The position numbers and the translations under genes are program-made. Below are positions 10,469 to 21,520 of a stretch of 64,000 bases of DNA, in pieces; the stretch's first letter is position 1, and the number at the start of each line of letters is the position of its first letter. Under the pieces are notes generated by a model, which was given only the letters and a program-made list of their open reading frames with translations, made no database searches and was not told the DNA's origin. Source of the DNA: Tetracentron sinense (Eukaryota; Streptophyta; Magnoliopsida; Trochodendrales; Trochodendraceae); contig CM026565.1 of assembly GCA_015143295.1 (NCBI GenBank), forward strand, positions 26,420,052-26,484,051, written 5' to 3'.

Positions 10469-11623
10469 ATGAAATCCAAAAATCAATTACAGATCTTCGT
10501 TCAATCTCCAGACCTCCAAATCCCTTCTCGTGCCCTAACTGTAAACCCTAATCACACTCTTCGACATCTCAAACTCTCCTTTCTCCCCCAAACCACTCCA
10601 TCACAAACCCTAGATTCTCTGTACTTTTCCTGCCACGGCAAACCCCTCGGCGATTCATCAACCTTCAGCGATTCTCGAATTCTCCCTTTCTCCAACTTAA
10701 TCCTCCGAATTAGGGTTTCCGGTGGCGGTGGCGATGGGGGTGCAACCGGAGCTGAATCACGCGACTGTTATCTCAACATGTATGCAATCAAGAAACCAGA
10801 TAAAGTCGATCCGAACGAAACAAGGTTATCGCGATGGACAAATTGCGCACTGTCATTCGAGCCTCTCAAGCACCCTTGCGTGGTCGATCGACTTGGGAAT
10901 TTGTTCAACAAGGAACCGCTTGTTGAGGCGTTGTTGGGGAAGAAATTGCCCAAGGAATTTGGGCATATTAAGGGTTTGAAGGATATGATCCCAATTCAGC
11001 TTTCGATGATTCCTGGAGCAGAATCTGATTATGAAATTAGCTTTGAAACGAGGTTTCAGTGCCCAATTACGGGTCTTGAGTTTAATGGGAAGTACAAGTT
11101 CTTTGCTTTGAGGAACTGTGGCCATGTTTTGAGTGCCAAGGCTTTGAAAGAAATTAAGTCATCGACTTGTCTTGTTTGTCATAAGGGGTTCTCAGATTCT
11201 GATAACATTGTGATTAATGGGAACCCCGAGGAGGTTTCGGCATTGAGGCAAAGGATGGAAGAGGAAAAGGCGAAATTGAGGGAGAAGAAAGAGAAGAAGT
11301 CGAAGAATGGGGAAGTGGGTGTGGTTGTTGCTAGGGAGGAGGGTGTTTGTTTGGATTCTTCTCGGTTAAGCGGCACAAAACATGTTATTGATGTTCAGGC
11401 TGTGGAAAAGGTTTCAGCAAAACTAGAAGGTAATGGGAAAATTGCAAATGCGGGTGTTGCTGTAAAGGTTACAAGTAATGGTTCCGCGAAAAGGTTCAAA
11501 GCAGCTAATGTAGCCCCACCTAATGCTACGAAGGAAGTGTATGCATCTATCTTCACCTCATCGAAGAAATCGAATTTTAAGGAAACTTATTCTTGCAGAT
11601 CTCTCCCGCTTGGTAGAAACTGA
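10469..11623 (+). CDS. RTF2: RTF2 (replication termination factor 2 domain protein), complete single exon
   Basis: 384 residues with no intron. Residues about 7-82 form the ubiquitin-like region found in plant RTF2 (QIFVQSPD ... LPFSNLILRIRVSGGG). The Rtf2 domain follows from about residue 97 (RDCYLNMYAIKKPDKVDPNE). Its first zinc-finger-like half contains C126 and C137 (TNCALSFEPLKHPCVVD). The second, RING-like half has C198, C217, H219, C234 and C237 (FQCPITGLEF, RNCGHVLSAKAL, CLVCHKGF). After residue 255 there is a Lys/Glu-rich, probably coiled-coil stretch and a low-complexity tail. Rtf2 proteins act at stalled replication forks. The plant protein is nuclear and is linked to pre-mRNA splicing. 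The ATG lies in a good context (ACCATGAAA), and the UBL start supports it. The gene looks intact. Confidence 0.93.
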   Translation: MKSKNQLQIFVQSPDLQIPSRALTVNPNHTLRHLKLSFLPQTTPSQTLDSLYFSCHGKPLGDSSTFSDSRILPFSNLILRIRVSGGGGDGGATGAESRDCYLNMYAIKKPDKVDPNETRLSRWTNCALSFEPLKHPCVVDRLGNLFNKEPLVEALLGKKLPKEFGHIKGLKDMIPIQLSMIPGAESDYEISFETRFQCPITGLEFNGKYKFFALRNCGHVLSAKALKEIKSSTCLVCHKGFSDSDNIVINGNPEEVSALRQRMEEEKAKLREKKEKKSKNGEVGVVVAREEGVCLDSSRLSGTKHVIDVQAVEKVSAKLEGNGKIANAGVAVKVTSNGSAKRFKAANVAPPNATKEVYASIFTSSKKSNFKETYSCRSLPLGRN

Positions 11624-12400
11624 ATGATGGTAAGGGTATGATGATGTCGTGGCTACTTTGAAGTTGATCTTTTATTATCTTGTTTGGTTTTGTTTTAATT
11701 TGTAGCCCATTAATAGCAGACATTGGAATCATTAGGTTGTTAGTACGTTTTCATTGTATTATTGGATGTTAAGCAAATAGTATTGTAGTACATCTTTTGT
11801 TTATAATATTGGGTTTCATTGGATAAGGATTCTACATATTTGTGTGTGTGTGTTGTGCTGTTAATTTTTTAAGGGAAGGAAACCATGATATGAAACCAAA
11901 ATAGATTTGCTTGTGTTCTGAGTTGCTGAAATCACAAACTTGAGAAAATATAGATTTGCTTGTGTTCTGAATTACTGAAATCACAAAACTCGAGAAAATA
12001 TACTGTCAGCTTCAGTGCAGATTGAAAGAAGTTTTTGTATTGTTAAATGACCTTTTTCTAAAGAAGAAGGATGCAAAACAAAGGATAACTATGGATAAAC
12101 AAATTTCGGCAAACAATCAGGAGAATCTTTGTAAAGAAATTAAAGAGGAGAAAACAAGGCCTGGCTCCCGCCTCACGGTGCCTTTGTCCCAGTTTTCTCT
12201 GTCTACAACTTTCTTGATCTCTCAATAAACGCTTGTTGAAGAAATATCCAGCTGATTTCCCTTTCTTAACTTCGGTCATCGTCCCTCATCTTTGAGGAAA
12301 GTAAGTTCTGAATCCTAATAGACTTGGTAGTTTAGCTTGTGATACCAGACAAGAACGAGAGCTTTTGGGCTTTAGGTTTAACGGGGAGTAGGGTTGTGTA
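11624..12400. other. RTF2 3' flank
   Basis: Holds the presumed 3' UTR of RTF2 and a 49-bp tandem duplication (11901-12000). Nothing else recognised. Confidence 0.45.
11901..12000. repeat. Two tandem copies of a 49-bp sequence
   Basis: ATAGATTTGCTTGTGTTCTG starts at 11901 and again at 11950, each followed by a near-identical CTGAAATCACAAA...GAGAAAAT stretch. It is a recent local duplication just downstream of RTF2. Confidence 0.75.
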
Positions 12401-12949
12401 CAGTGTTACCTAGGCACGTGGTACGGGTGCCAAGTGTCTAGGGGTGTTCGGCACGGTAAGCTCTGAAAATCTCAATATGGCGACACGGACATACAATTTT
12501 AAAAAAAATGATTATATATATATATATATATATTAAAACTCAAAATTTTTATATAACAATAATAATAAAAAGAGGGGGATCACCAGTCCCCAAATTTTTT
12601 TTTAAAAGTGTATACTTAAGTTATAAAAACTACTCATATAGGGAATAGAAATGAGCAACAAGAGAAGAGAAGAGAAGAGAAGAGAGAGACGTACATATTG
12701 ATCGTTGTTATTACTGCTGCTCTCCTAGTAAAATTCTGTCAATGTTTCAAAAAAAGCAACACAATTTGATAAAAAGTTCATTCCAATTGTATTTTTAAAA
12801 TGACACGACATACTTGAAGTGCCATGTGCCTAATCATAATGTTAATGTCACCATGACATGATATAGGCACGTACCAAGAAATGTCGTGTCATGGAGTGTC
12901 GCGTCGGCATGACAAAATTTGGGAAAATTGAAGTGCCTAGGTAACACTG
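12401..12949. mobile_element. hAT-type non-autonomous element with perfect 8-bp target duplication
   Basis: A perfect 17-bp terminal inverted repeat, CAGTGTTACCTAGGCAC, starts at 12401 and is inverted at 12933-12949. GTTGTGTA is duplicated immediately outside both ends (12393-12400 and 12950-12957). An 8-bp duplication with a CA...TG terminus fits the hAT superfamily. The 549-bp interior is non-coding and includes a (TA)n run near 12515 and a GAGAA microsatellite near 12660-12690. Confidence 0.88.
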
Positions 12950-13264
12950 GTTGTGTAAATAAGAAAAAAAAAGATTAGGGAGGAAAAGAAAATGAGAAAT
13001 TAGACAGAGATTAGAAGAATGATAGATGTGGTTGATTTGTTACTAGGCCTTGATTCTTGATTGGGGTCTCACCAACCTAGAATCAAGGTTGATGATGGAG
13101 TAGATGAGGAATCTCACTTGAGCTCAAGAACTTGCATTGGATTTCATTCACTAACTATTGAAAGAAGCATTACATTGGATGTTTACGAGATTAGGGACAT
13201 ATGGTCCTTCCCTTAAGAAAGTTGAACCAGGGAGTCATTTGCTTTTGATCCACGATGAAGGTTG

Positions 13265-13475
13265 ATTCTTCCATTTAACAAACCTGGTGGAGCATCTTCA
13301 GGAAAAATGGGTTTCTTCTCCATGGGATTCACAGGCTCCTTTGGCTAATGCTGTTGGTTTGTTTTCTAAATTCCTTCGAGTAAATCTTTCCCATGTTCCT
13401 CATAGTTTGATTAGGGCAGTCCACTTTTTGGCTAAAGAAGCCCTCCAGTCTAGTAGGTCTCTTGTCTAGAAGCCT
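13265..13475 (+). pseudogene. Possible RNase H-like fragment of a LINE, degenerate
   Basis: The plus frame reads ...ANAVGLFSKFLRVNLSHVP, then SLIRAVHFLAKEAL, before a stop. A pattern of -LSHVPR/HS-N/IRAAH-LAKEA- is typical of the end of the RNase H domain of plant non-LTR retrotransposons. Upstream sequence has no continuing frame. Only a fragment could be present, and chance similarity is possible. The flanks (12958-13264, 13476-13767) show nothing else. Confidence 0.25.
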
Positions 13476-13776
13476 TCTCAGATCTGTTAGAAATAGCTCA
13501 TTTCCTTCCAAGTTCCAACCAAGTGTTTCTGGCCTAGGTGTCTAGGCTGTCCAATGCATGGAAAAACCAATACGGCACAAAATTAGAAAATAGTGTCGAA
13601 TTGCATTGTTTTTAGCCGACTCCAAACAACTCCAAAGTGAGACAAATCCTGGGACTTGGCAAGCGCTCGCTCCCTATATTTATTTATTTATTTTTTGCTC
13701 GTGATAGACTGTTTTGAAATTTGACCGTTGGATGTTAAGGTAGGTCTCTTGAAAACTTGATATGTGATAGATTGTT

Positions 13777-13960
13777 GGGAAGTGATTGAAAACTCTCAAT
13801 AGCACCAGCTATCAAGAGTTAGGTCTTGGTCGCCTGATCAAGAATCCAAGAGTGGTCTGTCATGCATTAAATGGTGGGCCCCACTTGGTGCCGTTGAATT
13901 CTTGATCGGGTGGTCCAACTCTTGATAGTAGGTACTATCGGGAGTTTTCAATCACTTCCC
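13777..13960. mobile_element. Mutator-type MITE, 184 bp
   Basis: Inverted repeats of about 70 bp begin GGGAAGTGATTGAAAACTC at both ends and contain CTATCAAGAGTT and CTGATCAAGAAT/CCGATCAAGAAT words. Flanking 9-bp sequences TAGATTGTT (13768-13776) and TAGATTGAT (13961-13969) differ at one base, as expected for an aged Mutator-like target duplication. Confidence 0.7.
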
Positions 13961-13969
13961 TAGATTGAT

Positions 13970-14700
13970 TTAAGATTCGACCATTGGAGGTTAAGGTGGG
14001 TCTCTTTGACGATGTGACAAAAAAAGGCCAATCATACGTTTATAGGCTATTCAATTAAAAAAAAGTTGAAAACTCAAAGATTTTTATAGCTTAGGCAAGG
14101 TCTAGTGAATTCTAGAAGATCAATGCTAAAAAACAAGGGTCAAATTGTGGAAGGTCTAAAAACGTTTGATCAGACTGATTTTTTGTCATCTAAAAATGTT
14201 TGATCAGACTATTTTTTGCCATGTGTCTAAGAAGAGACCTATCTTAATTTACAGAACCAGATTCAAAAACAGATTACCACATGTCATATTTTTAGAGGGG
14301 CACTCACTAGAACTTGCACTAAATGTGTCGTTTGTTGAAGTGAAATTCTGCTAAGTGCTATGGCAGCGCATATCAACCTACTGATATTGATCAAGGAGCT
14401 ACTATGATTTGTTAAGGGCTTAGTCTCAGTCACAACCCTTCAATTAGGAGCAGGTCCACTGCTTAACTGGTGGTCCATGGTCCAGAAACCTGATAGATCG
14501 TGGAGTGTAACTTGTGTGGGCCACCACATAACAACCATGCAAGCACTTGTGATTGAGACCCCATGCTAGGGTGGACTTGTAGTGGATCAATCCTTTTTTA
14601 GTTTAATCTGTATCCTATAGGGTGGACTTGTAGTGGATCAATCCTTTTTTAGTTTAGTCTATAGCCCAAATAAAAAGAGCGTGGAAGCACACTACTGTTG
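13970..14700. other. Intergenic DNA with a 51-bp tandem duplication
   Basis: AGGGTGGACTTGTAGTGGAT begins at 14568 and again at 14619, each followed by CAATCCTTTTTTAGTTTA. Otherwise no gene or element recognised. Confidence 0.5.
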
Positions 14701-14759
14701 TTGAATGTTTTCTTACCGAAAATACACCCCTCATCATTCGGTTAACAGCCAACTTCCCT

Positions 14760-15390
14760 TTTTTTTTTTTTTTTCGTACTTCTTCCTTTCTCTTCCAAAA
14801 AAAACAAAAACCACCGCAACACAAAAAACGCCACCGCTTCACCATAATGAATTCCTTGTTCTCATCTATGACCTTTCAAAAAATTTCTTGAAAAACCATG
14901 TGTCCTCCACCTCCTTTACCATGTCATCACCGACTCCATGCATTACAGGCTTACAACATAGGCATGTCGACCTTAAAAATAGAGCATTCATGTCTTCTTT
15001 CACATAGGTGCCTCGATCCACCTCCATTTCCTCTCGAAGCAGATAGGAATGGGTTCACTTCCTCAACCGATGCCTTTTATCTTCATTCTTCACCACCTCT
15101 TGGTTTCCTTAGCTCCTCCTCCTCCTCTTCTCTACTCCTTCTCATTCAATTTACATTCACAGGGTTCTAAAGAGTGAGATCTATCACCTCCCTCTCTATC
15201 AGACAACCTGATACAGGCAAAGCTCTCTTTTCTTTAAACTCTAGGCCATTTTTTTTATTTTCTGAGCTTAATTTTCTCTTCAGATTTCTTAGATTTTGCT
15301 ACTTTTTTTTCTTCTTCATCGATTTCCTAGTTCCCGCATCATCTCGTACCAGGCGCAAACTCAGTTGACTGTAATGGCAAACATAGAGAG
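14760..15390 (+). promoter_or_regulatory. CT-rich leader-like region with a possible orphan first exon
   Basis: From about 14760 to 15370 the plus strand is strongly pyrimidine-rich, like plant 5' UTRs. It leads to an ATG in good context at 15374 (GTAATGGC) that starts MANIERDR and meets a donor-like GAG/GTCAGC. No second exon with matching phase or recognisable protein was found in the next 3 kb. This may be the 5' end of a lost or duplicated gene, a non-coding transcript, or chance. Confidence 0.2.
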
Positions 15391-18300
15391 AGATCGAGGT
15401 CAGCTCCTTCTCTTCCTCTCTCCCTCTGTCTCTCAATCTTTTACTCTCTCATTTTCCTCTATGATTCGATTATTTCTCTTTGTTGTTCATTTGTTTGCCT
15501 CCCTTTATTTTTCAAGATTCGGTGTAAGTACAAGTATTTTACTTTGCTTTGCTGTCATGGCTAAAGGCGATTAGTTTGTTTTCCCTCGAATAGTTGGCAA
15601 ATTCAGTTGGGGTTTGGGGAAGAGGATGTTTTATATTTCAGGATTGACACTATAATTTCAAGGATTATACCTTTTAAATTGGTTCACATGATAAATCCTA
15701 TCATGACTTAAGGTTTGCCATTGTTTATGTTAGTTTACCATGATAACTGTGTGATAGCAGGGGTTTGGTTGTTCATGGTTTATGTGAAATCTTGGTATTA
15801 CTCTTTGAGTTTTTTCATGCATGTAATTGTACATTTATCTCCTTTTCTTTTGGTGTTCCATAAGCCAAATATAATTTTCAGAGCCATTTCACTCATTTGA
15901 CTTCTGTATGGTAGTTAGTGATGATAAAGTAAAGATTTGTTGGTTTTCAAAGTTACTTTAGCATGGATATACTCTTTGTTTCTATATTCACTATTTTGGT
16001 ATTGAATTGGAATCAACATTTATGTTACCTACGTTTTGAATCTCCATGTATTGATTAGCCCATTTATGTTGTTTTCCGGAAATGTTTTCTGATACCTCCG
16101 TGGTATGTCCATGCACAGATGTAGCTTATTGCATTCATGATTTTCTCCTACAAATGATATCCTGCTTCATGGATTTTCTCTCTGTATTTCTTGTATTGTG
16201 CAAAGTTTTTGTGTATTGATTTTATACTTTTTTCTTTCTAAATATTAATTACCTGGATTTATTTTGTCAACCATCATTTGAATCTTTTAGTTGGGATGCC
16301 AGCTGATTGGCTACATCCTGATTAATAGTCTATTGGAATGGAATAAGTTGCAGTTAAATGGTTTCTTCATGATCACAACTTTTCAAGATGAACATATGAA
16401 TGTCGAATTTCATATGTAGGTCCTAATTTATTTATTTATTTTTTCATGACGTTCTATGTTTCATGTTGGGTTTTGGTTACTTAGATTTTGGTCAAGGTTG
16501 GGTGCGCCCCAACCTACAGCAAGTCTTTGATAGAGTCTAGAGTCTCAATCATCGACCAATATCTTTATAGTTTATACTGTCACAAAGCATAACAACTCAG
16601 CCGCTTGGATCACACAATGTGTTTGATACTTCACCCATACATCATTTGTGTGATCCACCCCTTCATCAAAATTGAAGAGCAGCTTCCAGAAGTGAGATTT
16701 AAAATTTGTTAACTAATTTTTAATCATTATTTTTTTAATCTATCAAGGCCACTTATGTGTTTATATTTTTAACAGTTGGCTATTTCAATATGAACTTTGG
16801 TACATAAATTATGTACTCTTTGTTGGTTGCCTATACTGATTTTTTTTTCGAATTACTTAGTGGATTTAAGCCCTAGATATTTTGAAAATTGTGCTTCCCA
16901 GTTCTTCTACTCATTAAAATTGAAGTGCAGCTTCAAAAGGCGATACTCAGTTTTTTTGTGAGAGTTTTTATTAATTTTTGAAACTGTCTATGTGTTTATT
17001 TAAGGGTCGTTTGTTAAAAAAAAGGAAAAAATGAAAGGAAAAAAAAAATCAAATTACTGAGTGGATTTTAGCCCCCAAGTCTTTTGGAATTTTTGCTTCC
17101 CAGTTCTACTCATAAATATTGAATACTAGCTTTCAAAAGTGAATTTTTTAAAGAGTATTTAATCACGATTTTTAAAAGTTTTTCATTCTCAAATCTCAAC
17201 ATAGATTTTGTGTTTTCTTTTTTCCTTTATTCCCTATATTTTCAAAGTTTTTTTGCCCATTTTGTTACTTGTAAAGTTATTGATAGTTGCTTTAGGTATT
17301 CCAAAGTGCATTTGAGTTGGTAAAACTTGTCTGCCAAACTTCATTACAGATGAACTAGGAAGTTGTGCCTGACCCATTCTGGCCATTCCTAATGAAGATG
17401 AAAATTGCCAAAACTTCATTACTTGTGCATAATGTTGGTAAATCAGGTATATCAGGCTGTTACTATCGTGGGGAAATAATTAATGGAGTGTAAATATGAG
17501 TTGAAGTGGAACTGCCCTTGGTCAATGTTGACTATTTCAGTTTTTACTTATAATTTTAGAGTTATGATTATATGATCTTGGGTTGTGAAGAATTTATGCT
17601 TAGACATCATTACAGCCCCAACTACGGATGCTCCTTTGACATTGTTTCTATCTGCACTACAAATTGTCTTTCTCTGCTTCATTTAACATCAATCCTGGCA
17701 GTACTGGAGCTGCTAAGGTGCTAAGGTAGTTTACTGACTCCATGGAATGAAATTTTCAGATGAGATGTATTGATTATTGATATTATGTACTTTATAACAG
17801 AATATGTGAATGCAGAAGAACAATACACCACCTTATTTAAACCAGCATTAAAATTTACGGATGTGCTAGCCTATTTCTGACTACTTATCCAGATGAGATT
17901 ATAACATCTTTGAAGCTTGGCTGCTATCAAGTAAGGATTCATAGTATTTCAATTTTTTACAAGTTTCTTTAGCAAAATGGTTATGTGATCAACTTTTGGT
18001 ATAAACAAAACATGGTTGTTTACTAGATTTGTTTCATATTCTAGGTGCTAATGGTAACAAAATAGCATCATTATGCATCGTGATGCTTCAACTTTCCATT
18101 AAAAGAGGCTGTTGTTATGTTCTGAATCTTCAGTTGCATCGAAGATTTTAGAAGCTATTTCTTTGGGATGTATTCCCAAGAAGGCTAATGCAAATCTCAA
18201 ATTCTATTTTGGTTAGCTCCTGCATAACTTGATCACCTTGTCCTACTTGACCAAAGAATTTAATCAAGAACTTGAGATGTTTCTCGAAGGCTTACCACCC

Positions 18301-18950
18301 TTGCAAGCTAAAACCCACCTCTTAATTATTCTTACATCTCACCTCTTCTTCTTCGCAGGGGCCATCAACCCTCCTTAAGACAGGTCCTTTTGGAGTGGTT
18401 GCTTGGACTTACCCTTTAAGGCACCTTAGCGGCTATCTTAGGGCTGGCTGTGTGTGTTAGTTACATGATATCATTTCAACCAAAAATTGTAATATATTGC
18501 ATGTTTACATTTATAAAAAAATATTATAGAACACAATGTAAAATTTAAAAACATCAATTCCTCTCAATTACAATTTTTTTTTATATTAATGTTTTAAGAA
18601 AACATAATTCACTATATGCAATATGTACATATAACATTATATATTATAACAAAATAATATATATTTTTTGCATTATTTTATTAAAAAAATTTATTTTAAG
18701 CACGTGCAGCGTCAACTAGTTATATATATATAAACACCTTGATAGAGTTTCGCTTCACCCAATGTTGCAATGCAATGCCATTGTTGCGCACATCGTAGCT
18801 CTTCGAGTGTCCTTTTCTAGTGAAGGTGGAAATGGCAAATGCAACATGGCTCACCAAAGTTGACTAACGTTACTCTCCCTTCTCATCTGCCTCCATTTGC
18901 ACTAAAAATGGAAACCCAGTTTGTCTTCCCGAGTAACACATTCCTTACGT
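15391..18950. other. Intergenic DNA, no gene recognised
   Basis: There is one diverged duplication of about 110 bp: 16835-16945 and 17040-17150 share 'GCTTCCCAGTTC(TT)CTACTCAT' and neighbouring words. A TG-rich stretch ending CAACCAAAAA near 18445-18490 resembles the tail of the repeat at 4310-4486. The region 18690-18718 (AAGCACGTGCAGCGTCAACTAG then T) resembles a Helitron 3' terminus, but no matching 5' end was found. Confidence 0.4.
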
Positions 18951-19436
18951 ATACAAGGTTTAAAATTTTGAAATTTCGGTCGATTTCGGATGTCCCATCA
19001 AAAACGAAATTTTCTGAAATTTCAAAATTTCGGCCGACATCTCACCTAAATCGTATTTAATAATAAAATATTATTCGAAAATTTGATCCGAAATATTCCG
19101 AAATCTCGGGTCCGAAATTTCGAAATATTTATTTATATATATATATTTTTTTATATAATATTAATTATATATATATTATTATTTTATTTTTAAAATTAAT
19201 ATATAAATTTTTCAAAATTTCAGTAAAAATTTCGAGATATTTCGGAATATTAATTAAAAAATATTTAAAAATAAAAAAAATCAGATTTTGGCTGAAATTC
19301 CGAAATTTTCGAAATCCGAAATTTCACCCGAAATTTGGACCGAAATCTGATTTCCGAAATAAACCCAATTTCGATATCGGTGGGGTTGTCCAAAACCGAA
19401 ATTTCGCGAAATTTTAACGAAATTTTAAACCATGTA
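18951..19436. mobile_element. Fold-back MITE rich in CGAAATTTCG
   Basis: Left terminus ATACAAGGTTTAAAATTTTG, right terminus (inverted) ATACATGGTTTAAAATTTCG, about 480 bp. The interior is built of CGAAATTTCG-type palindromic words in both orientations. Non-coding. Flanking duplications are not clear. Confidence 0.6.
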
Positions 19437-19498
19437 TGTATATACATATCGTTGAATTGAATAGTCCTTGGAATAATTCTATTCACAACATGCCTCAA

Positions 19499-19677
19499 CC
19501 CCCGAGGGTGTAGCCCAGTGGTCACTTGGACGAACCGTAAACCCGGAGGTCTTGAGTTCGATTCACTGGCTCCCCTCAATAACGGCTGCATGGGGTGGGG
19601 GTATTCCCTATGACAGCCCGTGTGATTAGTCTCAGCTTTCAAGGCCACGGTTATCCCAAAAAAAAAAAAAAAAAAAA
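19499..19677 (+). mobile_element. tRNA-derived SINE, family 1, copy in unit A
   Basis: Pol III-type promoter: A box TAGCCCAGTGGTCA (19511-19524) and B box GAGTTCGATTC (19554-19564). A unique body with GCATGGGGTGGGGGTATTCC follows, then a poly-A tail at about 19658-19677. The target duplication CATGCCTCAA lies at 19489-19498 and 19678-19687. All parts are intact, so this is a confident SINE. Confidence 0.9.
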
Positions 19678-20349
19678 CATGCCTCAAACTATTCTAACCG
19701 CTCTTTCATAATGCAAAATGACAATATCTATAGTCTGTACTACTACATTAACAAGAAAAAATAGTCTGTACTACTATTACTATATAACATAGTGTTTTCA
19801 TGGATGTCACCTAGGCCTTTCTATTTCTATTGATGTTATTTAGGACTCCTCTTCATTGTGAGGCCTCATCATTGAAATAAAATCAATAAATGTAACCAAT
19901 AAATTTATATCAGTATTTTCATTTATCTCTTATCTTTGTTAAAATTTCTCCCCTCGTTATTTATTTTTAAAGATAAAATGTTATTTGCAAACCTCTGCCC
20001 ACACACAGTTCTGCATATGCACACTTGTAAAGGTGCACGTGCCTTGCACATATTAATTTTTCATTAAAGAAGTAAAATATTTTCATCATTAATTTTATAT
20101 TAAATTTCATAAAGGCATTAATTGCTAATTTTGAAGCACCACTCTATTCAAAATTATGAACTTTCCAAGCTATAACCCAATCCTTGTGATCAACAACAAC
20201 GCAGTCAATTTAGAACTAAGCTTAGCTAGGACTAAACTTTCAATTCACAATTTTTTTTTTGTTTGTTGCATAGAGCCTCCCTTTACAAAATACAATGTCC
20301 TCCTATGGGCCTGGACTGCCTCCGCCTCCATCCACCTATACTGTGTCCA

Positions 20350-20786
20350 TGCTTGATCTCCAGGCCTACAAAATGCCAATTTACCAGTACTATGAGTAGT
20401 CAAAACCATGCGAAGTCATTGGAATCATAAGTTACTGCACGCTCTAAGCACAGCTACTGCACGTTATGGAACTCCCCAAAGTCCTCTTTGGGATTGCCAA
20501 ACAGGTTGATGTTCAAAAAAGCCCAGGTTGTGAACTGGTCTTTGACCATGAAGGCCTCCAACAGTGGTCCTAAACATTGGAGTTTCAGATCTCTTCCGAA
20601 GCTTACTTAGCCAAGAGCTTTGCTTGTGAATTGAAGTTGGTCAATAATGGCGTTCTTCTAGCACTGAAGAGATAAAGAGTGCTTCAACTTGACTTTGATA
20701 GCAAAGGATATGTATGGGGCTGCATTGGCAAGCCCCACAACGGAATTAAATGATGAAACAACAGCCTGCATCTGCTGGTAGTGGTA
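20350..20786 (-). pseudogene. BEL1-like homeodomain (BLH) gene fragment, intronless and disabled, copy A
   Basis: Minus-strand translation from 20786 reads YHYQQMQAVVSSFNSVVGLA, NAAPYISFAIK..., then (after a stop replacing Leu) KNAIIDQLQFTSKALG, stop, VSFGRD. After a frame change come LFEHQPVWQSQRGLW and RAVAVLRA. These match the BELL/MID domain and the PVWRPQRGLPERAV-VLRAW start of the homeodomain region of plant TALE proteins. A faint VxNW-F remnant of helix 3 follows. BELL and homeodomain parts that are normally split by introns are contiguous here, suggesting a processed or RNA-derived copy. At least two stops and one frameshift are shared with copy B. Confidence 0.72.
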
Positions 20787-20830
20787 TACTCTTGTACTAA
20801 CGTCATATAAAATCTACTACTTATATTATA

Positions 20831-21000
20831 GAGGCATGCTAGCCCTACTCTCGGTCAAACTCTACTCTCTGCCTCCACCAACCACTTATCCATTATCAAA
20901 TCAGTTATGATGGTTAAAGCACGATCTCTCATCAAGAATGGAGAAGTGGTTGGTGGAGATTAAGAGTAGAGTTTGATTAAGAGTAGGGCTAGCATTCCTC
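20831..21000. mobile_element. Mutator-type MITE with perfect 9-bp target duplication, only in unit A
   Basis: The 170-bp element is nearly a perfect fold-back. Ends GAGGCATGCTAGCCCTACTC and (inverted) GAGGAATGCTAGCCCTACTC pair through about 75 bp. TATATTATA is repeated exactly at 20822-20830 and 21001-21009. The corresponding site in unit B (near 25550) has no insertion. Confidence 0.85.
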
Positions 21001-21520
21001 TATATTATAAAGAAATAACTCTCTATTTGCTCTCAAAACTCTCATCCCTCCAATCTTATGATTTCTATTTTAGATATGACACGTGGCTTTTCTCTTTAAT
21101 CCCCACCGATCAAGTTTGGGACCCACTATCTCATCTTAGAACCCTCTATATCTCCACAATTGTAGAGTCCTCTCTTATCTCCAACTATTGCATGTAGGTT
21201 TAAAACTCACTATCTCATCCTAGAGCCCTCTCTATCTCTACTACTATAGAGTCATCTCTTATCTCCAACTCTTGGGTTAATACTAAGAAATTTATGATTT
21301 TCCAATAAATGTTATTAAAATAATAATTTCATTATTTATAAAATCAATTAATTAATACAAATAATTGTGTTTAGAAATAAAAAAAATTATATTATTAAAA
21401 ATAAAATTTAGTAAATATTCTTAAAATATATTACTTAAAATTTAAATAAATAAATAATATTATTTAATTCTAGATGTTCTTAAATTATTACATGTGCATC
21501 TCGCACATGGTCTTTGTTAG
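21001..21520 (+). mobile_element. Possible Helitron-like segment (unit A; counterpart 25549-26076)
   Basis: The segment starts with a TACTATAAAGAAAT-type sequence (clearer in unit B) and ends with a CATGTGC-atctc-GCACATG hairpin (21491-21509), then GTCTTTGTTAG before T. A hairpin about 10 bp before a CTRR-like end and an A/T insertion context fit a Helitron. However, the 5' TC and the C of CTRR are not preserved. Confidence 0.3.

Noticed and set aside
15374-15400. MANIERDR as the first residues of a 14-3-3 protein
   Set aside because: No continuation resembling the 14-3-3 N-terminal helices was found in any frame downstream; eight residues are not enough.
19511-19585. Functional tRNA gene
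   Set aside because: A and B boxes belong to a SINE with target duplications and a poly-A tail; no cloverleaf with acceptor stem can be formed by eye.
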